A DNA stretch of 34,044 nucleotides from Roseococcus sp. (GTDB lineage Bacteria; Pseudomonadota; Alphaproteobacteria; Acetobacterales; Acetobacteraceae). The stretch spans positions 1-34,044 of the forward strand of contig NZ_JAIEQY010000215.1 of assembly GCF_019747315.1 (NCBI RefSeq), in the 5' to 3' direction. Position numbers and translations under genes: made by a program. Positions 1-7,529 of this stretch are shown piece after piece. Below the pieces are notes generated by a model. That model had not been told where the DNA came from. It saw nothing but the letters and a program-made list of their open reading frames with translations, and did no database searches. The number at the start of each line of letters is the position of its first letter. The stretch's first letter is position 1.

Positions 1-1811
1 GATAGGAAGAGGAAGGGGTTCGGCATCCAGCGCGGATACATCACATTGTTGATGTCCGCCGTGGTGTCGAACCAGCCGAAGCGGGCTCGGCTGGCGTTCC
101 AGCAGGCCTGCAGCCCGCATTGGTCAATCCAGCGCGTGACATGCGGCGCGGCCAGCGCCGCCTCCAGATAACCCTGCAAGCCGGCTAGGAAATCGAGCCC
201 CCCCGGGGTCGGATAGGCCAGCAGCAGATTGGCGGTGATGTGGCTGCCAAAGGCCTCGCTCACCTCGTTGCGGTTCAACACCACGTCGCGATCCGCGAAG
301 CGCGCGATCAGCTCCGCCACACCGCGTTGCAACACGGCGTCAATGTCGGAGACGAGGACGGGCAGGCGCAGCTCCATCAGCACGCGCCGGGCGATGGCGA
401 AGCGCGTGCATTGGAAATGCGCGACGGGCAGCGCGCGCGGCCCGTCGCTGTCATGGCATTGGGTGGTGACGGCGGCGGGCGCGAAATCATCGGCGGTGTA
501 GAGGATGCGCGGATCGACCAGGTCCATCAGCCCAATCAGCTCGGGCAGCTGCCGCGCGCCGCCAATGACATGCACGAGGATCACCACGGGCAGATCCGCA
601 TGGCGCAGGATGGAGGTGAGGTAGGCCCGGCCATAGAGCCGCAAATAGGCCGCATCAGCCGCCACCACGAAGGCGAGCTTCGCGCCACGGGCCTGGCGCC
701 GCAGGCCGGCCCAGCTGAGCGGCCGCCCAGCGGCGCGGTGCAGCGCCTCCACTGCCAGCGGCGCGGCGCCGCGGCCCAGCAGCGCCACATCGGCCGCTTC
801 CGCCAGATGCCGGTAATGCCGCGCCCAGTGCCGTGCCTCGCCCTCGGGCAAGGCCATGGGGTCCACCCCGCGCGCCGCTCCGACCAGCGCCTGCACGGCC
901 GCACGGCCCGGCGCCTCCATCGGATGCAGCAGATGCAGGCTGATGGCGCGATGCGCCTCATGCAGGCGGCGCAGCGGGTGCAGCGCCCCGGGCGGCGAGA
1001 GCGCAAGGCCGCTGCGATGGGTGAGCTCCGCCGCGCGGTCGCCCTCCGCCACCGCCTGTTCCAGCAGGACGAGATGCGCGCCAGCGTGATGCGGATCGAG
1101 CGCCAGCAGCGCGCGGGCGAAGCGTTGCGCGCGGGCGGCATGGCCCAGGTTGCGGTTGCAGGCCAGCGCCGCTTCCAGCACCGCCGGATTGCCGGGGCCA
1201 TAGGCCGCCAGCGCGGCGGCCAGGCGTTCCGCCTCCGCCAATTTCCCCGCCGCGATGGCGCGGTTGAAGCCCTCCAGCGCGCCCGCCGCCGCCTTGTCGG
1301 CCGGGCAGAATCCGGCGGCCTGGTGCAGCGCCTCGGCCCAGGCGCCTTGGGCGGTCAGCTGCGCCACCAGCGCCCGCCGCGCCATCGCATCCCAAGGCGC
1401 GATCAGCCGCAGCAATGCCAGCGCCGCCTCGGACGGGAGAGTCTCGGCCAAGGCGCGCAGGGCCGGCACATCCCCCGGCGCCGGTCGGGCCGGGTCGCGC
1501 TGGGCCAGGCCGGCCTCGGCCAGGCGATAGCCGGCGGATTGCAGATGGGCCGGCAGTTCGGCCGGGATGGGGCGCCGGCGGTCCCAGGCGATGCGCGCCA
1601 CCTCCGGCGTGGCCAGGTCCCAATCCAGCAAGACCTCAGGGCTTTCAAGCCAGAGCAGGTCCAGCCGCGCGAGATCGGCGCGATACAGCTGCCCCGCCAG
1701 TGGGCCGGCGCCATCCAGCCGGCGCAGCGGCAGGCCCGCCGCCGCCAGCTCCGGCGGCGGCGCGCCCAGGACGGCGATCAGCGGCGCGAAAACATTGCTG
1801 GCATGGACCAT
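1..1811 (-). CDS. TPR-containing glycosyltransferase-like protein (3' end outside window)
   Basis: An open frame of 603 codons runs from ATG at 1811 off the left edge with no stop, so the C-terminus is missing. GGGAG about 8 bases upstream supports this start. The first ~190 residues carry no motif I recognise. Residues ~190-290 are Ala/Leu-rich helical pairs of TPR type (for example AERLAAALAAYGPGNPAVLE). From ~residue 380 the pattern changes to alternating beta strands such as LPVVILVHVIGG, and VLVSDIDAVLQ carries a DxD motif at ~489-491, typical of metal- and nucleotide-sugar-binding GT-A glycosyltransferases. Near the edge are NLLLAYP, WIDQCGLQACW and DTTADINNVMYP, resembling the C-terminal half of such transferases. 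I infer a cell-surface or protein glycosyltransferase with a TPR protein-binding front end. Acceptor and sugar cannot be read from sequence. The fold assignment is moderately sure; the frame is certain by codon pattern. Confidence 0.75.
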   Translation of the reverse strand, partial: MVHASNVFAPLIAVLGAPPPELAAAGLPLRRLDGAGPLAGQLYRADLARLDLLWLESPEVLLDWDLATPEVARIAWDRRRPIPAELPAHLQSAGYRLAEAGLAQRDPARPAPGDVPALRALAETLPSEAALALLRLIAPWDAMARRALVAQLTAQGAWAEALHQAAGFCPADKAAAGALEGFNRAIAAGKLAEAERLAAALAAYGPGNPAVLEAALACNRNLGHAARAQRFARALLALDPHHAGAHLVLLEQAVAEGDRAAELTHRSGLALSPPGALHPLRRLHEAHRAISLHLLHPMEAPGRAAVQALVGAARGVDPMALPEGEARHWARHYRHLAEAADVALLGRGAAPLAVEALHRAAGRPLSWAGLRRQARGAKLAFVVAADAAYLRLYGRAYLTSILRHADLPVVILVHVIGGARQLPELIGLMDLVDPRILYTADDFAPAAVTTQCHDSDGPRALPVAHFQCTRFAIARRVLMELRLPVLVSDIDAVLQRGVAELIARFADRDVVLNRNEVSEAFGSHITANLLLAYPTPGGLDFLAGLQGYLEAALAAPHVTRWIDQCGLQACWNASRARFGWFDTTADINNVMYPRWMPNPFLFL

Positions 1812-1921
1812 CCTGGTCACTCCCGGGGCTTCTCCAGGCAGGATGGCGGCGCGGGGCTTAACAATCGGCAAAGGCGCCGGCGGCAAGGCTTTCTTTACCC
1901 CGACCCGCCTATGCCGGTGCG

Positions 1922-2521
1922 ATGCAGCCGCGCCCCACATGCCCTCCCGCCCCGGGACTCCGTCCGTTGGGCCGGATCGCGATGCTGGCCCTTCCCGCCG
2001 CCCTGCTCGCCACACCCGCCGCGGCCGCGCCCATGGCCTGGCTGCCCACGGATTGGCTGACCACGGGCCTGCTGGCGCTGATCGCGCTCGCCCTCTGCGG
2101 CAGCCTCACCCTCTCGGCCCTGCTGCTGCGCCGCACCCGGCCGGTCGCCGCGCCCGCACCGCCGCCGCCGACCGGTCCTTCGGCGGCGGAGCTGGAGGAG
2201 ATGCGCCGCTCCGTCACCGCCTTCGCCAGCGCGCTGCGCGAGGGCACGGCCCTGCTGCTGCAACAGCAACAGGAAACCTTGGAAGCCGTGCAACACGTGG
2301 CCGCGCACAGCCAGCAGCTCATCGCGCTGATCGCCGGCTGCGAGGAGCGCACCACCAACGCGACCGCCCGCGCCGAAATCCTGGCCACGCGCGTGGCCCG
2401 CAGCGCCGCGGCCGAGGTGAAGGCCAGCGTGGAGAGCCTCACCGCCATTTCCGCGCGCATCGAATATCAGGCGCGCGCGCTGGAGGAGGCTACTCGCCCG
2501 GTTGGCGTTCGCGCAGCTTGA
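1922..2521 (+). CDS. Hypothetical membrane-anchored coiled-coil protein
   Basis: A 199-residue protein of no family I recognise. A hydrophobic stretch around residues 20-37 (MLALPAALLATPAAAAP) reads like a signal peptide. A second at ~46-69 (LLALIALALCGSLTLSALLL) is a likely transmembrane helix followed by Arg. A Pro-rich linker (~72-84) leads to a long Ala/Glu/Gln helix (~87-190), including LLLQQQQETLEAVQHV, probably a coiled coil. The layout resembles small methyl-accepting-protein-like or RmuC-like membrane coiled coils, but nothing decisive is present. ATG at 1982 (residue 21) is an equally good start because neither candidate has a clear ribosome-binding site. The last 32 bases overlap the 3' end of the convergent LLM monooxygenase gene. 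The gene stands alone between two minus-strand genes. Confidence 0.6.
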   Translation: MQPRPTCPPAPGLRPLGRIAMLALPAALLATPAAAAPMAWLPTDWLTTGLLALIALALCGSLTLSALLLRRTRPVAAPAPPPPTGPSAAELEEMRRSVTAFASALREGTALLLQQQQETLEAVQHVAAHSQQLIALIAGCEERTTNATARAEILATRVARSAAAEVKASVESLTAISARIEYQARALEEATRPVGVRAA

Positions 2522-3686
2522 GGCGCTCCATCTCCGGCACGGCCTGGCCGGCATCCACGAAGGCCTTCTTCAGCGCCTGCAGGTTGGGCGCGAAAATCCC
2601 CTCGCGATTCTCGTAGCACCATTCCCGGCTTTCCGCGGGCATGCGCAAGGACCCCTGAAAGCGCGGCATGACCCAGCGGGCAAAGAGCTCGTAACTGCGC
2701 AGCGTCTGCTCGCGATCCGCCCATTCATGCGCGCGGAAGAGGATGCCACCCGCGCCGCCCTCGCTGAAGGCGACGAGGCGTTCGATCCCCTTGGCCACCG
2801 TCTCCGGGCTGCCGACGAGGGTGGTGCCGGCCTTCAGGCCATCGCCCAGCGGGTCCTCGGTGCGGGTGGGCGGGCGGCCGAGCGTCTCGCCGAAATAGGT
2901 CTCGGTTTCCAGCCGCTCGCCGATGCGGCAATCGCGCATGGCGCGTTCATCATCCTCGGCGCAATGCATATTGACGACGAGGCGCCAGTTCTTGCGGTCC
3001 ATCACCTGGCCGTGCTTCGCCGCCTCGGCCTCGGCCATGCGCCACTGCTCCGCGAGCTTCTGCGGCCCGCCGGGCAGGCCGGCGCCGAGCGAGATCAGGC
3101 CGAGCCCGTGCTTGGCCGCCGCCAGCGCCCCCGAAGGCGTGGTGGACGAAGCCACCGAAATCGGGAAGCGCGGATAGCTGTAGGGCGCCAGGTGCAGCCG
3201 CGCCTCGCGCAGCTCGAACCAGTCGGTCTTCATCGTCACCGGGCCGTCGCAGGCGAGCAGGCGGGTGATGGCCTGCAGCGCCTCCTCCATGCGCGGGCGC
3301 TGGGTGTGGGCCTCGATGCCCATCATATAGGCGTCGCTCACCAGGGCGCCGGGGCCGCAGCCCAGCATGACGCGGCCGCGCGTCATGTGGTCCAGCTGCA
3401 CGAAGCGCTGCGCCACCAGGAAGGGGTGGTGATAGGGCAGGCTCGTGACACCCGAGCCGAGCTTGATGTGCTTCGTCCGCTCAGCGGCGGCGGCGATCAT
3501 GATCTCCGGGCTCGCGATGGTCTCCCAGCCGGCGGAGTGGTGCTCGCCGATCCAGGCCTCGTCGAAGCCAAGCGTGTCCAGCGCCACCAGCAGGTCGAGG
3601 TCACGCCCCAGGGCCAGGGTGGGATTGTCCCCCAGCCGGTGGAAGGGGGCGAGAAAAATGCCGAAATTCAGACCAGCATGGGCCAT
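2490..3686 (-). CDS. LLM-class flavin-dependent monooxygenase
   Basis: A 398-residue luciferase-like monooxygenase of the F420/FMN bacterial-luciferase TIM-barrel superfamily. It opens with NFGIFLAPFHRLGDNP. Near residue 45 it has FDEAWIGEHHSAGWE, the family's EHH signature, then LGSGVTSLPYHHPFLVAQR and RGRVMLGCGPGAL, which form the flavin and phosphate pocket. Length and layout resemble limonene/alkanal monooxygenase-like members that use FMNH2 from a separate reductase. I see no reductase gene next door. The frame stays open upstream to 3899, but ATG at 3686 is preceded by GAGGAAC and matches the family N-terminus. It starts 10 bases after the EamA transporter stop, so it is the last gene of a three-gene minus-strand operon. 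Substrate unknown. Confidence 0.9.
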   Translation of the reverse strand: MAHAGLNFGIFLAPFHRLGDNPTLALGRDLDLLVALDTLGFDEAWIGEHHSAGWETIASPEIMIAAAAERTKHIKLGSGVTSLPYHHPFLVAQRFVQLDHMTRGRVMLGCGPGALVSDAYMMGIEAHTQRPRMEEALQAITRLLACDGPVTMKTDWFELREARLHLAPYSYPRFPISVASSTTPSGALAAAKHGLGLISLGAGLPGGPQKLAEQWRMAEAEAAKHGQVMDRKNWRLVVNMHCAEDDERAMRDCRIGERLETETYFGETLGRPPTRTEDPLGDGLKAGTTLVGSPETVAKGIERLVAFSEGGAGGILFRAHEWADREQTLRSYELFARWVMPRFQGSLRMPAESREWCYENREGIFAPNLQALKKAFVDAGQAVPEMERLKLRERQPGE

Positions 3687-3696
3687 GGGAAGTTCC

Positions 3697-4623
3697 TCAA
3701 GCTTTTGCGGAAGCCTGACGCGGCGCAGAAGGCTTGGCAACCACCAGCGCGACCCCCACCACCGCCACGGCCGTGCCCGCAATGGCCAGCCAGGCCATCT
3801 CATCGCCCAGCACCATCCAGGCGATGAAGGCGGCCAGCGGCGGCACGAGGAAGAACACGGAGGAAGCCCGCGCCGCCTCGCCATGGCGCAGCATGGCAAA
3901 CAGGATCGAGAGCGAGATCAGCGAGTTCACGAAGATCATGTAGCCAAGCCCGATGAAGAGCTCCGGCGCCCAATCGACCACCATGGTCTCGGTGAACCAG
4001 GCGACGGGGATGCTGGCCACCAGCGCCACGCTGCACATGACGAGATTGGCGGTGACGAGATGCGTGTTCCGGCCGGATTTGCGCTCCAGCAGCGCACCGC
4101 CGGTCATCACGCTGAGCGCGATCATGGCGAAGCCAAGGCCAAGCCAGCCACTCGCGGAAAATCCGGTGCCGGAGGAAATCACCATGGCCGCGCCCAGCAT
4201 GCCCAGCACCAGCCCGATCCAGCCACGGGTGCCGACCGGCGGATCGCCCACCACGGAAGGCGCCAGCAGCGCCACCAGCATCGGCTGCAGCCCGATCAGC
4301 AGCGCGATGGTGCCAGCCCCCATGCCATTGGCCATGGCGAGGTTCATGCAGGCGAAATAGGCGAATTGCACCAGCAGCCCCATGCGCAGCAGATGCATGA
4401 CCGTCGCGCGATCCGGCCGCACAGGGCGCAGGATGAGCCAGAGCGGCAGCAGCAGCGCCACCACCACGGCATAGCGCATGACCTGGAGCGTCATCGGCTC
4501 GGCATGCGGCAGGCAAAGCTTGATGGCGGTGAAGCCGCCCGACCAGAGCGAGACAAACAGGAAGGGCGCCGCGGTCAGCCAGGCCGGCCGCGGCGCCTCG
4601 GCCGCTTTGGCGGCGGCGCTCAA
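3697..4623 (-). CDS. EamA/DMT-family transporter
   Basis: A 308-residue integral membrane protein with about ten hydrophobic helices arranged as two EamA repeats (roughly residues 18-145 and 160-295). The first begins FLFVSLWSGGFTAIKLCLP and the second ends FLVPPLAAFIAWMVLGDEM, the typical VPxxAxxxxxxxLGE block of drug/metabolite transporters. The only start that keeps the first helix is TTG at 4623. TTGA overlaps the TGA stop of the upstream beta-propeller gene, which implies translational coupling. The family exports amino acids, nucleosides or small metabolites; the substrate here is not evident. The downstream LLM monooxygenase lies 10 bases away in the same operon. Confidence 0.9.
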   Translation of the reverse strand: MSAAAKAAEAPRPAWLTAAPFLFVSLWSGGFTAIKLCLPHAEPMTLQVMRYAVVVALLLPLWLILRPVRPDRATVMHLLRMGLLVQFAYFACMNLAMANGMGAGTIALLIGLQPMLVALLAPSVVGDPPVGTRGWIGLVLGMLGAAMVISSGTGFSASGWLGLGFAMIALSVMTGGALLERKSGRNTHLVTANLVMCSVALVASIPVAWFTETMVVDWAPELFIGLGYMIFVNSLISLSILFAMLRHGEAARASSVFFLVPPLAAFIAWMVLGDEMAWLAIAGTAVAVVGVALVVAKPSAPRQASAKA

Positions 4624-5765
4624 CGATCCGCCGTTCGGAACGCCGAAGGCCCGCCATCGGTGCGGATGCGCTCGGCCAGCGGAGTCAGGCGCTGGCCGTC
4701 GAAAGCAAAGCCCTGGATTTCGCGCTCGACCATGTTCTGCACATAAACGCGCGTGCCGTCATTGTTGAAGACCACGCCCTGGCCCCAGCTTCCCATCTCG
4801 GCCTGGGCCACGCGCGTCATGCGGCCATCCTCGATGCGCAGCATCACCAGCAGCCCCCGCCCGTAGAGCGGGTGGCTGGCGGCGCGGGCCGAGCCATTGA
4901 TCACCACCACCGCGATGTGGCGGTTGTCGGGGCTGACCTGGATGCCCTCGGGCGTGGCACCCACGCTGATCGTATCCACCACCCGGAAGGGCTCGGCCGA
5001 GAGCGAAACCAGGCTGACCGTATCGGCATCGCCCGTGACGCGGCCGATATTGGCCACCGCCGCCCAGCGGCCATCCCGCGTGATGCCGAAGCCATAGGGG
5101 CGGATGCCCACGGTGATGTCACGCCCGGCCAGCGTCACGGTCTCGCCGTCCACGCGCAGCACGGTGACAAAGAAATCGCCATCGCGCGTCACCAGCGCAA
5201 AGCGGCCATCCGGCGTGAACTGCACATGGCTGGTGCCCGAGGCCGGCGGGGCCACCGTCAGGGTGGAAACAGGGGCAAGCCGTCCCTCCGCGATGCGGAA
5301 GACGCTGACCGTGCCCGCATTGCGATTGGCAACCAGGGCCAGCGTGCCCGCGCGATTGACCGAGACGCCCGAGGCGCCGGCCCCGGCCTCCAGCGTCTGC
5401 ACCACCGCGGGCGGTGTGGCGCGCAGGTCAATCACCGAGAGGCGGTTATCCGCCATGGTCCGCGTGGGATTGGCCGGGTCCGGCTTTTGGGCGGAGGCGA
5501 CAAGGCCCAGCCGCTCATCCGGCGTGATGGCAACGGAAAGCGGCGGCCCCACCACCGAATGCGGCGCCTGCACACTGGCCACGACGCGCGGTGGATGGCT
5601 GCCGAGATCGAGGATCGTGACGGTATCCGCCGGCGGATTCGGCACGATGCGGACCGCGCCGTTCTCCAGCACCGCCTTGTGGTCATTCCCGGAAAGCGCC
5701 AGCTGCGCGAAGGCCGGGCTGGCGGCGAGCAGCGCCGCGAGAGTGGTGAAAGTGGCTTTCTTCAT
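4620..5765 (-). CDS. Secreted beta-propeller (YncE/lactonase-like) protein
   Basis: A 381-residue protein with an N-terminal signal peptide (MKKATFTTLAALLAASPAFAQ). Repeating blades of about 45 residues follow, such as VSVNRAGTLALVANRNAG, VQFTPDGRFALVTRDGD and IQVSPDNRHIAVVVING. These match the YVTN/YncE and 6-phosphogluconolactonase-like seven-bladed propellers. The frame extends upstream to 5795, but ATG at 5765 is preceded by AGGAGGA seven bases away and begins the signal peptide exactly. It is probably periplasmic. Catalytic activity is not predictable; YncE-type propellers mostly bind ligands or DNA rather than catalyse. It is the first gene of a minus-strand operon with an EamA transporter and an LLM monooxygenase, and is divergent from the TRAP operon. 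Confidence 0.85.
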   Translation of the reverse strand: MKKATFTTLAALLAASPAFAQLALSGNDHKAVLENGAVRIVPNPPADTVTILDLGSHPPRVVASVQAPHSVVGPPLSVAITPDERLGLVASAQKPDPANPTRTMADNRLSVIDLRATPPAVVQTLEAGAGASGVSVNRAGTLALVANRNAGTVSVFRIAEGRLAPVSTLTVAPPASGTSHVQFTPDGRFALVTRDGDFFVTVLRVDGETVTLAGRDITVGIRPYGFGITRDGRWAAVANIGRVTGDADTVSLVSLSAEPFRVVDTISVGATPEGIQVSPDNRHIAVVVINGSARAASHPLYGRGLLVMLRIEDGRMTRVAQAEMGSWGQGVVFNNDGTRVYVQNMVEREIQGFAFDGQRLTPLAERIRTDGGPSAFRTADR

Positions 5766-5890
5766 CGGATCCTCCTGCGGGGTCTGGCGCCCCATGCGGC
5801 AAGCCTAGGGCGGCTGGCGGCCGAGCGCCACCGCGCTTGATGCCTCAGCCCTGCCGGGCCAGGCGGCGGGCCAGCCCCGGGCGGGGCTTG

Positions 5891-5917
5891 TTCCCGGCTC
5901 GCCAAGCTGCCCGGGAA
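5891..5917. promoter_or_regulatory. Inverted repeat in divergent intergenic region, possible operator
   Basis: TTCCCGG (5891-5897) and CCGGGAA (5911-5917) form a perfect 7-base inverted repeat with a 13-base spacer. It lies in the 223-base gap between the divergent propeller operon (start 5765) and dctP (start 5989). Position and symmetry fit an operator for a dimeric regulator of the TRAP/pca operon, or of both operons. No regulator gene lies beside it, and high GC makes such repeats easier to find by chance. Confidence 0.3.
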
Positions 5918-5988
5918 TAGGCTTGAGCATGGCCCGGGATCAGGGCAGAAGACTCCCAGGAAACACCCTCCAGGGAGGCCTCAAGGCC

Positions 5989-7038
5989 ATGACGACCCGT
6001 CGCACCACGCTGCTGGGCGCGCTCGCCGCCCCCGCCCTTGTCGCCGCGTCGCGGGCGCAGGCGCAGACCCCGGAGGTGACGCTCAGGCTGCACCACTTCC
6101 TGCCCGCCGTCTCCAACGTGCATCGCCATTTCCTGATGCCCTGGGCGCAGAAGATCAGCACCGAGAGCCAGGGCCGCCTGCGCGTGCAGATCTTCCCCGC
6201 CATGCAGTTGGGCGGCGCGCCACCGCAGCTCTACGACCAGGCCAAGGACGGCGTGGTGGACATCATCTGGACGCTGCCGGGCAACACGCCGGGCCGCTTC
6301 CCCTCCATCGAGGTGATCGAGCTGCCCTTCGTGGCGCATAAGCGCGCCAGCGTGAATGCGCGTGTCGTGCAGGAGCTGTACGAAACCCGCTTCCGCCAGG
6401 AATTCGCCGACACGCAGATCCTCTGCGCCTGGGCGCATGATGCGGGCGTGATCCATGCGCGGCGCGAGGTCCGCCGGCAGGAGGACCTGGCCGGGCTGAA
6501 GCTGCGCTTCCCGACGCGCCAGGCGGGCGAGGCGCTGCGCGCGCTGGGGGCCGCCCCCATCGGCCTGCCCATCCCGCAGGTACCCGAGGCGCTGGCGCAA
6601 GGCGTGATTGATGGCGCCGTCGTCCCCTGGGAGGTTGTGCCCGCAATCCGCCTGCATGAGACGCTGCGCAACCACACCGAGATCGTGGGCTCGCCCACCT
6701 TCTATGTGGCGAGCTTCGTGCTCGCGATGAACAAGGCCAAGTATGACGGCCTGCCCGCCGATCTGCGGGGCGTGCTGGACGCCAATTCCGGCCAGGTGGC
6801 CGCCGCCATGGCCGCCAAGGTCTGGGACGAGCAGGGACCGATCGTCGAGCAGATGGTCCGCCGACGCAACAACGCCATCATCGAACTCCCGGCCGAGGAA
6901 GCCCAGCGCTGGGCCCGAACCACGCAGCCCGTGATCGACAATTGGGTGCGCGCGATGGGTGAACGCAACATCCAGGGCGGCGCCCTGCTGGAGCAGACCC
7001 GCGCGCTCATCGCCCGCCATGGCCAGGGTGTGGCCTGA
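5989..7038 (+). CDS. dctP: TRAP transporter substrate-binding protein DctP
   Basis: A 349-residue periplasmic receptor of a tripartite ATP-independent transporter. The N-terminus TRRTTLLGALAAPALVAASRAQAQ looks like a Tat-type signal peptide with twin Arg. VTLRLHHFLPAVSNVHRHF begins the mature domain. The family core follows: GRLRVQIFPAMQLGG, QAKDGVVDIIW and LKLRFPTRQAGEALRALGA, where the Arg in LRFP normally binds a substrate carboxylate. QGVIDGAVVPWEVV is also typical. The frame is open from 5923, but ATG at 5989 has GGGAGG upstream and starts the signal peptide. dctQ and dctM follow directly, then pcaHGB. I infer uptake of an organic acid feeding protocatechuate breakdown; the ligand itself is not readable. 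Confidence 0.92.
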   Translation: MTTRRTTLLGALAAPALVAASRAQAQTPEVTLRLHHFLPAVSNVHRHFLMPWAQKISTESQGRLRVQIFPAMQLGGAPPQLYDQAKDGVVDIIWTLPGNTPGRFPSIEVIELPFVAHKRASVNARVVQELYETRFRQEFADTQILCAWAHDAGVIHARREVRRQEDLAGLKLRFPTRQAGEALRALGAAPIGLPIPQVPEALAQGVIDGAVVPWEVVPAIRLHETLRNHTEIVGSPTFYVASFVLAMNKAKYDGLPADLRGVLDANSGQVAAAMAAKVWDEQGPIVEQMVRRRNNAIIELPAEEAQRWARTTQPVIDNWVRAMGERNIQGGALLEQTRALIARHGQGVA

Positions 7039-7091
7039 GCGACGCGCGCCACCCCCGCGGTCCCGTCGCCCGCCTCGCCGCCACGCTCGCC

Positions 7092-7529
7092 GTGTGCGGC
7101 GGCGTGGTGCTGCTGGCAACCGCCTTGCTCACCGTCGTCTCGGTCACCTCCCGCTGGCTGACCAGCCAGCCGGTGAAGGGCGATTTCGAGCTGGTGTCGC
7201 TGGGCTCCGGCCTGGCCGTGCTGGGCTTTCTCGCCTGGGGCAGCGTCACGCGATCGAACATCCTGGTGGACAGCTTCACCACCTGGCTGCCGGCGCGGCT
7301 GAACGGGGTGATCGACGCCTTCTGGTCGCTGGTCTGGGCGGCGACCACGCTGCTGATCGCCGAGCGCATGTGGCAGGGCATGTTCGACACCTGGCGGAAC
7401 GGCATGCGGACCATCGGGTTGCTGGCGCTGCCCTATTGGTGGGCCATCGGCATTGGCGCCTTCTGCTTCGCGCTGGCCGGCATCGCGGCGCTGCTGACCA
7501 TTCCCCGCCTGCTGCGCGGACGCGGCTGA
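7092..7529 (+). CDS. dctQ: TRAP transporter small permease DctQ
   Basis: The small four-helix membrane subunit of the TRAP transporter, with hydrophobic segments at about residues 3-16, 34-50, 76-95 and 116-140. The typical TRSNILVDSFTTWLP region follows helix 2 and GMRTIGLLALPYWW precedes helix 4. The only standard start in frame that gives a sensible length is GTG at 7092, but it cuts into helix 1 and has no ribosome-binding site. The frame is open upstream to a CTG at 7035 that overlaps the dctP stop (CTGA) and has AGGG ahead of it. This would add 19 residues (LSDARHPRGPVARLAATLA) and complete helix 1. The true start may therefore be the rare CTG. The stop overlaps the dctM start (TGATG). 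Confidence 0.85.
   Translation: MCGGVVLLATALLTVVSVTSRWLTSQPVKGDFELVSLGSGLAVLGFLAWGSVTRSNILVDSFTTWLPARLNGVIDAFWSLVWAATTLLIAERMWQGMFDTWRNGMRTIGLLALPYWWAIGIGAFCFALAGIAALLTIPRLLRGRG

Noticed and set aside
240-2060. 606-codon open frame on the plus strand opposite the TPR/glycosyltransferase gene
   Set aside because: It is Arg/Gln/Gly-rich with no hydrophobic core or motif, and it lies antisense to a frame with clear protein character. High GC removes stops from shadow frames.
2502-4746. Long plus-strand frames (2502-3827 and 3445-4746) opposite the LLM and EamA genes
   Set aside because: Composition is His/Arg/Gln-rich without recognisable motifs, while the minus-strand genes are well supported.
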